From Caballeronia temeraria (lineage in GTDB: Bacteria > Pseudomonadota > Gammaproteobacteria > Burkholderiales > Burkholderiaceae): 64,000 nucleotides of DNA. Below, piece after piece: positions 45,207 to 54,003 of this stretch. The position numbers and the translations under genes are program-made. A model generated the notes under the pieces. It saw nothing but the letters and a program-made list of their open reading frames with translations, did not search any database and was not told where the DNA came from. The stretch is taken from assembly GCF_001544795.2 (NCBI RefSeq), contig NZ_FCOI02000020.1:1-64000 (forward strand), given 5' to 3'. Position 1 is the stretch's first letter; each line of letters starts with the position of its first letter.

Positions 45207-45231
45207 AAAAATAGACATCGTGTCTATTTTT
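45207..45231. promoter_or_regulatory. IclR-type operator
   Basis: Perfect inverted repeat with arms AAAAATAGACA and TGTCTATTTTT around TCG, in the divergent region between the CoA transferase and iclR. The same core reappears before the MFS gene at 47356-47372. This strongly suggests the IclR binding site. Confidence 0.85.
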
Positions 45232-45334
45232 GCTTCGAGACGGCGGCGAGGCGCTCGCCCTTGCGGGCCGCATGCCTTACGCGGCAAGATACGCGGCAAC
45301 ACGAAGACAACGGCGCAACCAACCGGAAACAGCA

Positions 45335-46069
45335 ATGGCAACCGAAGAACCCGGCGTCGCGGCGGTCAACCGCGCGCTCTCGATCCTCAAGGCGTTCGAG
45401 GACAGCATCGACGGCATGACGCTCACCGATCTCACCAATGCGACAGGCCTCTACCACAGCACGATCCTGCGTCTGTGCGAATCGCTCGAGCACTTCGGCT
45501 ATCTCAAGCGTCTCGAAGACGGCCGTTACATGCTCGGGCCGATGCTCTTTCATCTCGGCATGATTTATCAGACCTCCTTCCGTCTGCGCGATTACGCGCT
45601 GCCGGTGCTGCGCACGCTCGTCAAGGAAACGGGAGAGACCGCCGCGGTCTACGTGCGCGAAGGGGACGAGCGCCTGTGTCTCTATCGCGTGGAATGGCAG
45701 CGCTCGGTGCGCATGCATGTGCGCGAAGGCGAACGTCTCACGCTGGAAGCCGGTGCGGCGGGTCATGTGCTGCGCGCGTTTTCCGATGGCGCGGTCAAGG
45801 GCAATCTGAAGAAGGTGCGCGAACACGGCTATTGCGTGTCGCTCGGCGAGCGCGAGCCGGAAAGCGCCGCGATTGCCGTGCCGGTGTTTCGCACAGGACA
45901 GGAGCTCGTCTGCGCCATTTCGCTCGGCGTGCCGCGCTACCGTTTCGATCGCAAGTCCTTCGATGTCTATCTGCCGAAGGTGATGGAAGCGGGCGCGGCC
46001 CTCACGAAGGCGCTGGGCGGCGACGTGTCGCTCTTCGAGCCGCCCTACGCGCATTTCAGCGGCGTGTGA
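45335..46069 (+). CDS. IclR-family regulator
   Basis: 244 residues. N-terminal winged HTH: AVNRALSILKAFEDSIDGMTLTDLTNATGLYHSTILRLCESLEHFGYLKR. The effector domain runs from RTLVKETGETAAVYVREGDERLCLYR to the C-terminus. ATG 45335 is chosen over a longer frame from 45230, which would start inside the operator. It is divergent from the CoA transferase operon and convergent with an MFS gene; both of those have the ATAGACA-type site, so one IclR regulon is likely. Confidence 0.92.
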   Translation: MATEEPGVAAVNRALSILKAFEDSIDGMTLTDLTNATGLYHSTILRLCESLEHFGYLKRLEDGRYMLGPMLFHLGMIYQTSFRLRDYALPVLRTLVKETGETAAVYVREGDERLCLYRVEWQRSVRMHVREGERLTLEAGAAGHVLRAFSDGAVKGNLKKVREHGYCVSLGEREPESAAIAVPVFRTGQELVCAISLGVPRYRFDRKSFDVYLPKVMEAGAALTKALGGDVSLFEPPYAHFSGV

Positions 46070-46076
46070 GCGCGCG

Positions 46077-47312
46077 TCACACGTTCTGCTGGATCGCGGG
46101 CGTCGCGCCGTCCACTTCCTGCCCGGTGCGATTCACGCGCGATTGCAGTGCCGCGAAGCAGCCCGCGCCGATGACGAGCGCCGAGATCATGAACAGGAAG
46201 CCGTTGTTGTACGAGCCGCTCGCCTTGACGAGATAGCCCACGCCGAGCGGCGCGAGCAGCCCGCCGATCTGCCCGCCCGTATTGATGACGCCCGCGAACA
46301 CGCCGCGCGCGCCCTGCGGCGCCAGTTGCGCGACGAGCCCCGCATACGGCGACAGACAGCCGTACAGCAGGAACGCCGCCGCCGAAAGCCCGATCACGCA
46401 GGCGACGATATCGTCGGCGCTGTACGCGAGATACAGCGCGAGGCCCGTGCAGACATAGCCGACCGCGACGAGCGTCGGCCGTCTGCGATGCAGCAGTCCG
46501 CTGCCGAGCCAGCCGAACACGACGATGCCGAGAAAGCCGAACAGATAAGGCACCGACGCCGCGACGCCCAGCGACTTCAGATCGATGTGCCGCTGGTTGG
46601 CGAGATACGACGGAATCCAGCCGAGAAAGCCCCAGTAGCCGACGCTGAAGGTCATGTAGCCGAAGAACAGCAGCCACGTGCTCTTGCGTCCCGCGAACAG
46701 ACGCCACTGCTCGGCGCGGCTCGCCGTGTCGTGCGTGACGCGTTCCTTCGCTTCGATCGCCTTGCCGGGAATCATAAAGAGAATCAGCAGCGCGACGATC
46801 ACGCCCGGAAACGCGAACACGTAGAACACGTCGCGCCAGTCGCCGTGCATCAGCAGGCTCGTGACGACGGGCGCCACGACCGCCGGCCCGATCGCCAGCG
46901 CCGAGAGCCAGACGGCATGCGCCTTGGCCGCGTCCTTGTGACTGAAGTTGTCGGCGACAGCCTTGTAGACGGCCGCGTTGCACGAGCCCTCGGCCAGTCC
47001 GAAACAGAAGCGCGCCGCGATAAGCACGGCCATCGACGTCGCGAGACCCGTCATGCCGGTGAAGATCGAAAACAGGACGGGCGCCACGACCAGCAGCGCC
47101 TTGGTGCCGAACCGGTCCGCGAGGAAGCCGCCGGGCAACTGCATGAGCGCGTAGCCGAGCGCGAATGCGGCGAGCAGAAAGCCGAACTGCGCGGCGTCGA
47201 GGTGGAGCGATTTCATCATCGTCGGACCGGCGACGGAAATGCTCACCCGGCCGAGATAATTCACGAACTGCAGCAGCCAGGTCAGCGCCAGCAACCGGTA
47301 TCTCAAACTCAT
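46077..47312 (-). CDS. MFS transporter of the IclR regulon
   Basis: 411 residues, twelve hydrophobic segments. RVSISVAGPTMMKSLHLDAAQFGFLLAAFALGYALMQLPGGFLADRFG is the ACS-type helix 1-2 pattern for organic acid uptake. ATG 47312 has GGGAGACAAGG just upstream. An operator copy lies 44-60 bp before the start. It should import the substrate of the CoA transferase-hydratase-lyase pathway, making three uptake systems in the 34-47 kb region. Confidence 0.88.
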   Translation of the reverse strand: MSLRYRLLALTWLLQFVNYLGRVSISVAGPTMMKSLHLDAAQFGFLLAAFALGYALMQLPGGFLADRFGTKALLVVAPVLFSIFTGMTGLATSMAVLIAARFCFGLAEGSCNAAVYKAVADNFSHKDAAKAHAVWLSALAIGPAVVAPVVTSLLMHGDWRDVFYVFAFPGVIVALLILFMIPGKAIEAKERVTHDTASRAEQWRLFAGRKSTWLLFFGYMTFSVGYWGFLGWIPSYLANQRHIDLKSLGVAASVPYLFGFLGIVVFGWLGSGLLHRRRPTLVAVGYVCTGLALYLAYSADDIVACVIGLSAAAFLLYGCLSPYAGLVAQLAPQGARGVFAGVINTGGQIGGLLAPLGVGYLVKASGSYNNGFLFMISALVIGAGCFAALQSRVNRTGQEVDGATPAIQQNV

Positions 47313-47355
47313 CCTTGTCTCCCTCGCTTCGCGCGAATGTCCTGCGGCTCGAATA

Positions 47356-47372
47356 ATAGAAATCATGTCTAT
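47356..47372. promoter_or_regulatory. IclR-type operator before the MFS gene
   Basis: ATAGAAATCATGTCTAT matches the inner 17 bp of the site at 45207-45231 at all but two positions. It lies upstream of the MFS start at 47312 and links the transporter to the IclR regulon. Confidence 0.72.
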
Positions 47373-47505
47373 TTTCGATAACGTAACGGACCAGCGGGGA
47401 CTACACAAGAAAAGGAGGATCGGGGATTTCCCGTAGCCGGCGCGTTTAGGGAGTTTCCCTGAGCGCGTCTGCTTACCGTTGCTTTGCCTCGCCTTTGCGC
47501 GTTAA

Positions 47506-47519
47506 TGTAAGCGCTAACA
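47506..47519. promoter_or_regulatory. LacI-type operator 1 of the kinase operon
   Basis: TGTAAGCGCTAACA, near-palindromic about AGCGCT, the common sugar-LacI operator form. It is 37-50 bp upstream of the presumed PfkB start. A second copy lies 76 bp downstream at 47582-47595. Confidence 0.8.
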
Positions 47520-47555
47520 CATCCGCGATCTCCAATTTTCTTGCCCGTCTTTTGT

Positions 47556-48536
47556 ATGACACCGCTTAAAACACCCGAAAATGTAAGCGCTAACTCAAGC
47601 TATTCCGCCGCCCGGATCGTCGTCGCCGGAAGCGCGAACATGGACCTCGTCGTGCACGCGGAACGCCTTCCGGCGCGCGGCGAAACGTTGCTCGGCGGCG
47701 CATTCGCCACGTTCTCCGGCGGCAAGGGCGCGAATCAGGCGGTCGCGGCGGCGCGTCTCGGCGCATCGGTGGCGATGCTCGGCTGCATCGGCGACGACGC
47801 CTTCGGCGCGCAGCTCCGCGACGGCCTGCGCAACGAGCGCATCGACACGGCGCACCTGCATACGGCGGACCACACGTCGAGCGGCATCGCCGTCATCACG
47901 GTCGCCGCGGACGGCGCGAACACGATCGTCGTCTCGCCCGGCGCCAATGCCGCGCTCACGCCAGGTCACGTCGATGCGGCGCAAGACGCCATCGACGACG
48001 CCGGCATGCTGATTTGCCAGCTCGAAGTGCCGCTCGACACGGTGCGGCACGCGATCTCGGCCGCCGCGCGGCTCGGCACGCCGGTGCTGCTCAACCCGGC
48101 TCCGGCGCAGCCGCTCCCGGACGCGCTGTACCGGCAGGTGAGCGTGCTCGTCGTCAACGAGACCGAAGCCCATTTGCTGACGGACGTGCCCGTCGACGGC
48201 CCGGCGTCCGCGCGCGATGCCGCCACGCGCCTGCGCGCGAAAGGCGTGGAGACGGTGATCGTCACGCTTGGCGCGGCGGGCGTCTGGTATTCGAGCGACG
48301 CGGAGGAAGGCCATCTGCCCGCGCCGCGCGTCGACGCGATCGACACGACGGCTGCCGGCGATACCTTCGTCGGCGGTTTCGCCGCGGAACGCGTGCGCGG
48401 CGCGAGCATCCGCGATGCGATCGACTTCGGGCAGCGCGCCGCGGCGCTCAGCGTCACGCGTCGAGGCGCGCAGGCATCCATTCCGACGCAGGCCGAAGTG
48501 CGGGCGCAATCCCCGCTCGCGGCCGCGATTCGATAG
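47556..48536 (+). CDS. PfkB-family sugar or sugar-acid kinase (ribokinase-like)
   Basis: 326 residues from ATG 47556. IVVAGSANMDLVV, GGKGANQAVAAARLGA and the C-terminal anion hole DTTAAGDTFVGGFAA are the PfkB motifs (Ala replaces the first Gly of GAGD, as in ribokinases). There is no good ribosome binding site before ATG 47556, and a LacI operator lies within codons 9-14, so the exact start is uncertain. It begins an operon with an MFS permease, a DapA-family enzyme and a LacI regulator; a ribose-like sugar or deoxy-sugar acid is the probable substrate. Confidence 0.9.
   Translation: MTPLKTPENVSANSSYSAARIVVAGSANMDLVVHAERLPARGETLLGGAFATFSGGKGANQAVAAARLGASVAMLGCIGDDAFGAQLRDGLRNERIDTAHLHTADHTSSGIAVITVAADGANTIVVSPGANAALTPGHVDAAQDAIDDAGMLICQLEVPLDTVRHAISAAARLGTPVLLNPAPAQPLPDALYRQVSVLVVNETEAHLLTDVPVDGPASARDAATRLRAKGVETVIVTLGAAGVWYSSDAEEGHLPAPRVDAIDTTAAGDTFVGGFAAERVRGASIRDAIDFGQRAAALSVTRRGAQASIPTQAEVRAQSPLAAAIR
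47582..47595. promoter_or_regulatory. LacI-type operator 2, inside the start of the kinase gene
   Basis: TGTAAGCGCTAACT copies the site at 47506-47519. Being within the first 14 codons of the kinase, it could form a repression loop with site 1 or block elongation. Confidence 0.78.
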
Positions 48537-48585
48537 ACCCGGCGGCAAGCCCGCAGCCATCCATAAAACGATAGGAGACGACAGC

Positions 48586-49905
48586 ATGAACCCGACCCCC
48601 GCGCCCGAGCAGGCCCCGCCGCGCGTGCGCCGCGCCCAGATCGTGGCGCTTACGCTGCTGATGGTGAGCGGCATCGTGAACTATCTCGACCGGGGCACGC
48701 TCGCGGTCGCCAATCCGCTGATCCGCAAGGATCTCGGTCTGTCGCTCGGTGAGATGGGGCTGCTGCTCTCGGCGTTTTCGTGGAGCTATGCGCTCTTTCA
48801 GTTGCCGGTCGGCGGCCTCGTCGATCGCGTCGGGCCGCGCAGGCTGCTCGGGCTCGGACTCATCGTCTGGTCGCTCGCGCAGGCTGCGGGCGGCATCGTG
48901 TCGACGTTCGGCTGGTTCGTCGTCGCGCGGATCGTGCTCGGCATCGGCGAGTCGCCGCAGTTTCCGTCGGCGGCGCGCGTCGTCAGCAACTGGTTTCCGA
49001 TGCGTGCGCGCGGCAAGCCGACCGGCATCTTCAACTCCGCGTCGCCGCTCGGCACGGCGCTTGCGCCGCTGTGCCTGTCCGTGCTCGTCGTCGAATTCCA
49101 CTGGCGCTGGGCCTTCGTCATCACCGGCGCGCTCGGGCTCGTGGTCGCGGTGATCTGGCTTGCGGTCTATCGCGATCCGATACCGTCGACGCTCACGCCG
49201 GAAGAAGTGCAGTACCTGAAAGGCGACGTCGCCGAGACAAAACCCGCCGAGAGCCTGAGCTTCGCCGACTGGCGGGCGCTCTTCTCCAACGTCACGACGT
49301 GGGGCATGCTGATCGGCTTCTTCGGCTCGGTGTATCTGAACTGGGTCTATCTGACCTGGCTGCCCGGCTATCTGACGATGCAGCGCCACATGACGTTGAT
49401 GCACACGGGCGTCGCGGCCTCCGTGCCGTTCTTCTGCGGCTTTCTCGGCGCGCTGTGCGCGGGATGGTTCTCCGACCTCATCACGAAGCGGAGCACGCAG
49501 CCGGTGGCGAGCCGGCGCAACGCGGTCGTCATCGCGATGCTCGGCATGGTGGCGTTCACCGTGCCGGCCGCGCTCGTCGAAAGCAATACGATCGCCATCG
49601 TCTGCATCTCCGTGGTGATCTTCCTCGCCAACGCCGCATCCGCCTGCTCCTGGGCGCTCGCGACGGCGGCGGCGCCGGCCAATCGCGTCGGCTCGCTCGG
49701 CGCGATCCAGAACTTCGGCGGCTTTCTCGGCGGTGCGCTCGCGCCGATCCTCACGGGCTACATCGCGCAGACGTGGTCGTTCGTGCCGGCGCTGCTGACG
49801 GCCGCCGTGATCGCCTTCGTCGGCGCGATGAGCTATCTGTTCCTCGTGCGCAAGCCGATCGAGAGCGAAGAGCAACCGGGCGCCCCGGCGCGCGTCGCCG
49901 TCTGA
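48586..49905 (+). CDS. MFS transporter, sugar-acid (ACS) family
   Basis: 439 residues with twelve membrane segments. NYLDRGTLAVANPLIRKDLGLSLGEMGLLLSAFSWSYALFQLPVGGLVDRVGPR is typical of glucarate/galactonate/hexuronate importers. AGGAGA precedes ATG 48586. It follows the PfkB kinase after 49 bp and precedes the DapA-family gene, so it should import the sugar acid handled by these two enzymes. Confidence 0.92.
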   Translation: MNPTPAPEQAPPRVRRAQIVALTLLMVSGIVNYLDRGTLAVANPLIRKDLGLSLGEMGLLLSAFSWSYALFQLPVGGLVDRVGPRRLLGLGLIVWSLAQAAGGIVSTFGWFVVARIVLGIGESPQFPSAARVVSNWFPMRARGKPTGIFNSASPLGTALAPLCLSVLVVEFHWRWAFVITGALGLVVAVIWLAVYRDPIPSTLTPEEVQYLKGDVAETKPAESLSFADWRALFSNVTTWGMLIGFFGSVYLNWVYLTWLPGYLTMQRHMTLMHTGVAASVPFFCGFLGALCAGWFSDLITKRSTQPVASRRNAVVIAMLGMVAFTVPAALVESNTIAIVCISVVIFLANAASACSWALATAAAPANRVGSLGAIQNFGGFLGGALAPILTGYIAQTWSFVPALLTAAVIAFVGAMSYLFLVRKPIESEEQPGAPARVAV

Positions 49906-49941
49906 GCGCCACTTTCACGAACTTCAAAGGACAACTTCGAC

Positions 49942-50901
49942 ATGACCCTCTCCACTTCCGCGACGCGCCCCGCGCAATCGATCGAAGGCATCGTGCCCGT
50001 CATGCTGACGCCCTTCGACGACGCCGGCGCGATCGACTATGACGGGCTCGAACGGCTGATCGAGTGGTATCTCGCGCATGGCTCGGACGCGCTCTTCGCC
50101 GTGGCGCAGTCGAGCGAGATGCAGTTTCTGAGTCTCGCAGAGCGCGCCGCGCTCGGCCGCTTCGTGGTCGAGCGCGTGGCCGGCCGCGTGCCGGTCGTCG
50201 TGTCCGGCCATATCAGCGACGATCCCGACGCGCAGGCGGAAGAACTCAGCGCCGCCGCGGCGACGGGCGCGGACGGCATCGTGCTGGTGACGAACCGGCT
50301 CGACCCGCGCCGCGAAGGCACGGAAGCGTTCTCCGCGAACCTGCGCCGCCTGATGAGCCGCCTGCCGTCCGATATCCCGCTCGGCCTCTACGAATGCCCC
50401 GCGCCGTACCGGCGTCTCTTGTCCGACGACGAACTCCGCATGTGCATCGACACCGGCCGTTTCGTGATGCTGAAGGACGTGAGCTGCGATCTCGAAACGG
50501 TGAAGCGCCGCGTCGCGCTGGCGCAGGGATCGCCGATGAAGATCCTGAACGCCAATGCCGCGATCGCCTGGGATGCGATGAAAGCCGGTTCGGCGGGATT
50601 CAACGGCGTGTTCACGAACTTCCATCCGGACCTGTACAACTGGCTGCGCAACCGCGCGCACGAGAACCCCGCGCTCGCCGACGAGCTTTCGACCTTTCTC
50701 GTGCTCGCGGCGGTATCCGAGGCGCTCGGCTATCCGGCGCTCGCGAAGATGTATCACCAGCGCATCGGCACGTTCGGTTCGATTCGCTGCCGCGCGATCG
50801 ACTACGACGTGCGCGAGCGCTTCTGGGCGCTCGACGCCGTGCTCGACAAGATTGTCGAAGGCACCGAACATTTCCGCGCGCGCATCGCGGCCGGCGCCTG
50901 A
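49942..50901 (+). CDS. DapA/NanA-family aldolase or dehydratase
   Basis: 319 residues. The Schiff-base Lys178 is in FVMLKDVSCD and Tyr150 in GLYECPAPYR. The usual GTTGE motif reads AQSSE (55-59), so carboxylate binding differs from dihydrodipicolinate synthase. The family includes 2-keto-3-deoxy sugar acid aldolases and dehydratases, a good fit with the neighbouring kinase and sugar-acid permease. AAAGGA lies upstream of the ATG. Lysine biosynthesis is unlikely in this setting. Confidence 0.88.
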   Translation: MTLSTSATRPAQSIEGIVPVMLTPFDDAGAIDYDGLERLIEWYLAHGSDALFAVAQSSEMQFLSLAERAALGRFVVERVAGRVPVVVSGHISDDPDAQAEELSAAAATGADGIVLVTNRLDPRREGTEAFSANLRRLMSRLPSDIPLGLYECPAPYRRLLSDDELRMCIDTGRFVMLKDVSCDLETVKRRVALAQGSPMKILNANAAIAWDAMKAGSAGFNGVFTNFHPDLYNWLRNRAHENPALADELSTFLVLAAVSEALGYPALAKMYHQRIGTFGSIRCRAIDYDVRERFWALDAVLDKIVEGTEHFRARIAAGA

Positions 50902-50933
50902 CACGCGCGTGACCCTGCCGCGCCGCGAGTAAG

Positions 50934-52082
50934 ATGACGGGCTCATCCAACGAAGCCACAGCGTCGATGCCTCGCTCCTCCGACTCCGCCCCTGCTCTCG
51001 AAGACGAACCGTCGCCGGCCGGGCGGCCCGCCGGAGCGCGCACGCGCCGCGGCACGGGACGCACCGTCCTGTCCGATGTCGCGAAACGCGCGGGCGTATC
51101 CACGGCGACGGTTTCGCGCGTCTACAACGAGCCGGGCAAGGTGTCCGAGAGCGTGCGCGAACGCGTCGAGCGGGCGGCGCTGGAACTCAACTGGTTCCCG
51201 AACGCGGCCGGGCGCGCGCTCGCGTCCACGCGCAGCCATATCGCGGGCATCGTCATTCCGACGCTCGACGATCAGGTGTTCGCGTCGCAGGTGAGCGGCA
51301 TGCAGGCGGCGCTCGCCGCGCGCGGCATCACGCTGTTTCTCGGCTGCTCGAACTACGATCCGAACGAGGCGCTCTCTCAGGTTCACGCGATGCTCGCGCG
51401 CGGCGTGGAAGCGATCGCGGTCGTGGGCGAGGCGCATCCGCCGGCGCTCTTCGACGCGTTGCGCGTCTGGCGCGTACCCTACGTCGTGCTGTATGCGTGG
51501 CGCGAAGGCAGTCCGCACGATTGCATCGGCTTCGACAATCGCGGCGCGTATGAAGAGATCACCGAGCATCTCGTCGCCCTCGGACATCGATCGATCGCCG
51601 TCTGTATCCAGCCCACGCGCGACAACGACCGCGTGCAGGCGCGGCTGGAGGGAATCCGCGTGGCGCTGGCGCGTCACGGTCTCGCGGTGCGCCCGGAGCA
51701 TCTGATCGAAGGGGAATCCACGCTGGATTTCGGCCGGCGCGCGTTGCGCTCGCTCTGGCAACAGCCCGGGCCGCGTCCGAGCGCGATCATCTGCGGCAAC
51801 GATCACATCGCGCTGGGCGTTCTGCGCGAAGCGGAAGAACTCGGCATCGCGATTCCGGGGGAGCTTTCGGTGACCGGTTTCGACGATCTCGCGATCGCAC
51901 GCGAAGCGCGCCCGCCCCTCACGACGATGCACGTGGATACACGCGAGATCGGCACGGTCGCCGCGAAGCATCTGCTCGATGCGCTCGATGGCCGCGCGGC
52001 GCGGCAAGGCTACGCGGTGCCCGTGACCTTGAAAGTGCGCGGGTCGACCGGTCCGTGCCCCGATGCGGCAAGCAAAGCCTGA
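50934..52082 (+). CDS. LacI-family repressor of the kinase-MFS-aldolase operon
   Basis: 382 residues. A 40-residue hydrophilic N-terminal extension precedes the HTH (LSDVAKRAGVSTATVSRVYNEPGKV). The ligand domain has IAGIVIPTLDDQVFASQVSGMQ and ends with ARPPLTTMHVDTREIG. The start could also be ATG 50967. It is the last gene of the operon and is the natural reader of the two TGTAAGCGCTAAC operators at the kinase start. Confidence 0.9.
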   Translation: MTGSSNEATASMPRSSDSAPALEDEPSPAGRPAGARTRRGTGRTVLSDVAKRAGVSTATVSRVYNEPGKVSESVRERVERAALELNWFPNAAGRALASTRSHIAGIVIPTLDDQVFASQVSGMQAALAARGITLFLGCSNYDPNEALSQVHAMLARGVEAIAVVGEAHPPALFDALRVWRVPYVVLYAWREGSPHDCIGFDNRGAYEEITEHLVALGHRSIAVCIQPTRDNDRVQARLEGIRVALARHGLAVRPEHLIEGESTLDFGRRALRSLWQQPGPRPSAIICGNDHIALGVLREAEELGIAIPGELSVTGFDDLAIAREARPPLTTMHVDTREIGTVAAKHLLDALDGRAARQGYAVPVTLKVRGSTGPCPDAASKA

Positions 52083-52124
52083 TGTGCATCGGGCACGGCG
52101 CGGCCGGTTCGCGGTGACGTCCGC

Positions 52125-52378
52125 TTACTTCTTGTAGATGCGTTTGCGCGTCTGTTCGAGTTGCGCGAGGATGCTGTCGATTTTCGACGGATCGGCCACG
52201 AACTGTTGCATGCCCTTCATGCCTTCGTCGGCCATTTCCTTGGTCATGTCGCGATCGTAGAACTGCGCGATGCCGCCCTTCGTGTTCGACAGAATCTGGA
52301 AGCCGATCTTCGAGATCGGATCTTCCGGCTCCGGCGACTTGCTGTTCGCCGACAGCAAACCGAGCCCCGCCGCGAGCC
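52125..52378 (-). pseudogene. Sugar ABC substrate-binding protein, C-terminal fragment
   Basis: The last 77 or more residues of a family 1 sugar-binding protein: SANSKSPEPEDPISKIGF, then QFYDRDMTKEMADEGMKGMQQFVADPSKIDSILAQLE. No signal peptide or first domain is attached. The middle part of the same kind of protein lies next to it on the opposite strand, so the gene is broken and rearranged. Confidence 0.75.
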
Positions 52379-52382
52379 TTCA

Positions 52383-52634
52383 GGCACCGGCAAACAATAC
52401 GCCGCGCCGAGCGTGTATCACTCGTGGGGCCTGTTCTATCGCAAGTATCTGTTCCAGACGGTCGGCATCAGCGAAGAGCCGAAAACCTGGGATCAGCTGA
52501 TGGACACATGCAAGAAGCTGAAGGCCGCGGGCATCACGCCGTTCTCGGTCGGCGGCCGGGATGCGTGGACGCTCGCGGGCTGGTTCGATTATCTCGATCT
52601 GCGGCTGAACGGCAACGCGTTCCGTCAGCAATTG
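52383..52634 (+). pseudogene. Sugar ABC substrate-binding protein, inverted middle fragment
   Basis: About 84 residues: GTGKQYAAPSVYHSWGLFYRKYLF, KTWDQLMDTCKKLKAAGITPFSVGG and LAGWFDYLDLRLNGNAFRQQL, the central hinge region of family 1 binding proteins. It has no start of its own and is in the opposite direction to the C-terminal fragment 5 bp away. The match stops abruptly after QQL. Confidence 0.75.
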
Positions 52635-52652
52635 CCATCGCCGGCACCGCAT

Positions 52653-52700
52653 CCAGCTCACGCGCGGATCGGTGTACGGCGCATTGCCCGCCATCACCTT
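52653..52700 (-). pseudogene. Short continuation of the broken substrate-binding protein
   Basis: Reads KVMAGNAPYTDPRVSW on the minus strand, matching the M-x-G-x-x-P-Y-T-D-P-R-V block that normally follows directly after the NGxxFxxxL end of the plus-strand fragment. Its reversed orientation shows an inversion break at about 52635-52650. Confidence 0.55.
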
Positions 52701-52884
52701 TGTCGACCAATGGTGAAGCAAGCGTGGAAGGCACCCCTTTCGTAATGGCACGGATCAGCGATGCATCGGTCAAAGCAAATAGCGTCGGCTCGTGTTCGCG
52801 GTTGTGATCGAGCGGCCACAGCGACAGCCCTGAAATGGCCGGAACGCATGGCGATTGGCGTCACATGGCGGAGAGCCTGCAATC

Positions 52885-53130
52885 ATGAATTCACCCACGT
52901 TCAATATCGACCCAACCCCGCGCCGGGCCGATGGCGAGTACATGGCGCATGCCAGGATCATCTATCAGTCCGGCGACCAGATCGAGCCGCAAGTGCTCAT
53001 GAGCGGCGATCTCGCAGCGTTCGATTTGCGGGAGGACGCAATCAACTTCGCCAGGCAATGGGCGGCGGCATGGCTGTCAGATCGGGAGGAGAAAGCCCGT
53101 GCTCGCGCCGCTGAATTTCCGCCGGCTTGA
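52885..53130 (+). CDS. Small hypothetical protein
   Basis: 81 residues from ATG 52885, with GGAGAG 9-10 nt upstream. Not recognised. Soluble; begins MNSPTFNIDPTPRRADGEYMA, contains ARIIYQSGDQIEPQVLMSGDLAAFD and ends in a charged helix with WAAAWLSDREEKARARAA. No partner gene; it sits between the broken binding-protein gene and the SDR operon. Confidence 0.55.
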   Translation: MNSPTFNIDPTPRRADGEYMAHARIIYQSGDQIEPQVLMSGDLAAFDLREDAINFARQWAAAWLSDREEKARARAAEFPPA

Positions 53131-53208
53131 ATGCTCCTTCCCGGCCCTTCTAACCCGGCTCGACCATGCATCGAGCCATGTTCGCCGGTAGAGCGTAATT
53201 GCGCATAT

Positions 53209-53967
53209 CTACTGCGCCGTCCATCCTCCGTCGATACGCAGACTCGTACCGGTGATCATCGCGGCAGCAGGCGATGCGAGATACAGCACCGCCGCCGCCA
53301 CCTGATCGCTGTCCAGCAGACGGCCCATGGGAATGCGGTCAAAAACCCAGCGCCTGAACTGCTCGTTCTCGAAGAACGGTTGCGTCATCGGTGTATCAAC
53401 AAATGTAGGCGCCACCGAGTTCACGCGTATTCTCGGCGCAAGTTCGACTGCGGCCGCCTTCGTCAGCCCTTCCATCGCGTGCTTCGTCATACAGTAGACG
53501 GATCGATCAGGCGCGCCCACGTGCCCCATTTGCGACGATATGTTGATGATGACACGGTCGCCCGTCGCTTCGCCTTCGAGCATCTTGCGAACGGCCGCGC
53601 GCGTGGCCAGAAACATCGCCCTGACATTCAAACCGATCACGAAATCCAGCTCCGATGTTTTGACATCCGCGAGTCGTGACGGAATGTTGGTGCCCGCATT
53701 GTTGACGAGGATATCCAGTTTCGGAAGTTCAGCGAATGCCCGCTCCAGTGGCTCGTCTTTCAATAGATCGCAAACCAGAGGCGTGCAAGCGCCGCCCTTT
53801 CGATGAATGCGAGTGGCGACTTCGTCCAGTTCCCCTGCGTCCTTGCTGAGCAGATAGACGTGCGCACCGGACGCGGCGAGCATGGAGGCGATGTCCGCGC
53901 CGAGGCCACGGCCTGCGCCAGTCACTACTGCGGTCTTACCATCGAGACTAAAAAGTCCGTTCGACAT
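53209..53967 (-). CDS. Short-chain dehydrogenase/reductase
   Basis: 252 residues. TGAGRGLG (about 16-23), NNAG near 87, Ser in ISSQMGHVG and catalytic YCMTK near 154-158. GGGAGG lies before the ATG. It is third in an operon after a tautomerase and an MHS-type transporter, so it should oxidise or reduce a hydroxy/keto acid intermediate. Exact substrate unknown. Confidence 0.9.
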   Translation of the reverse strand: MSNGLFSLDGKTAVVTGAGRGLGADIASMLAASGAHVYLLSKDAGELDEVATRIHRKGGACTPLVCDLLKDEPLERAFAELPKLDILVNNAGTNIPSRLADVKTSELDFVIGLNVRAMFLATRAAVRKMLEGEATGDRVIINISSQMGHVGAPDRSVYCMTKHAMEGLTKAAAVELAPRIRVNSVAPTFVDTPMTQPFFENEQFRRWVFDRIPMGRLLDSDQVAAAVLYLASPAAAMITGTSLRIDGGWTAQ

Positions 53968-54003
53968 ACGTTCCTCCCGGATTCCAAAGTTCAGTTGATT
54001 GAT

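Noticed and set aside
49942-50901. dapA for lysine biosynthesis
   Set aside because: The GTTGE motif is changed and the gene is inside a sugar-acid operon.
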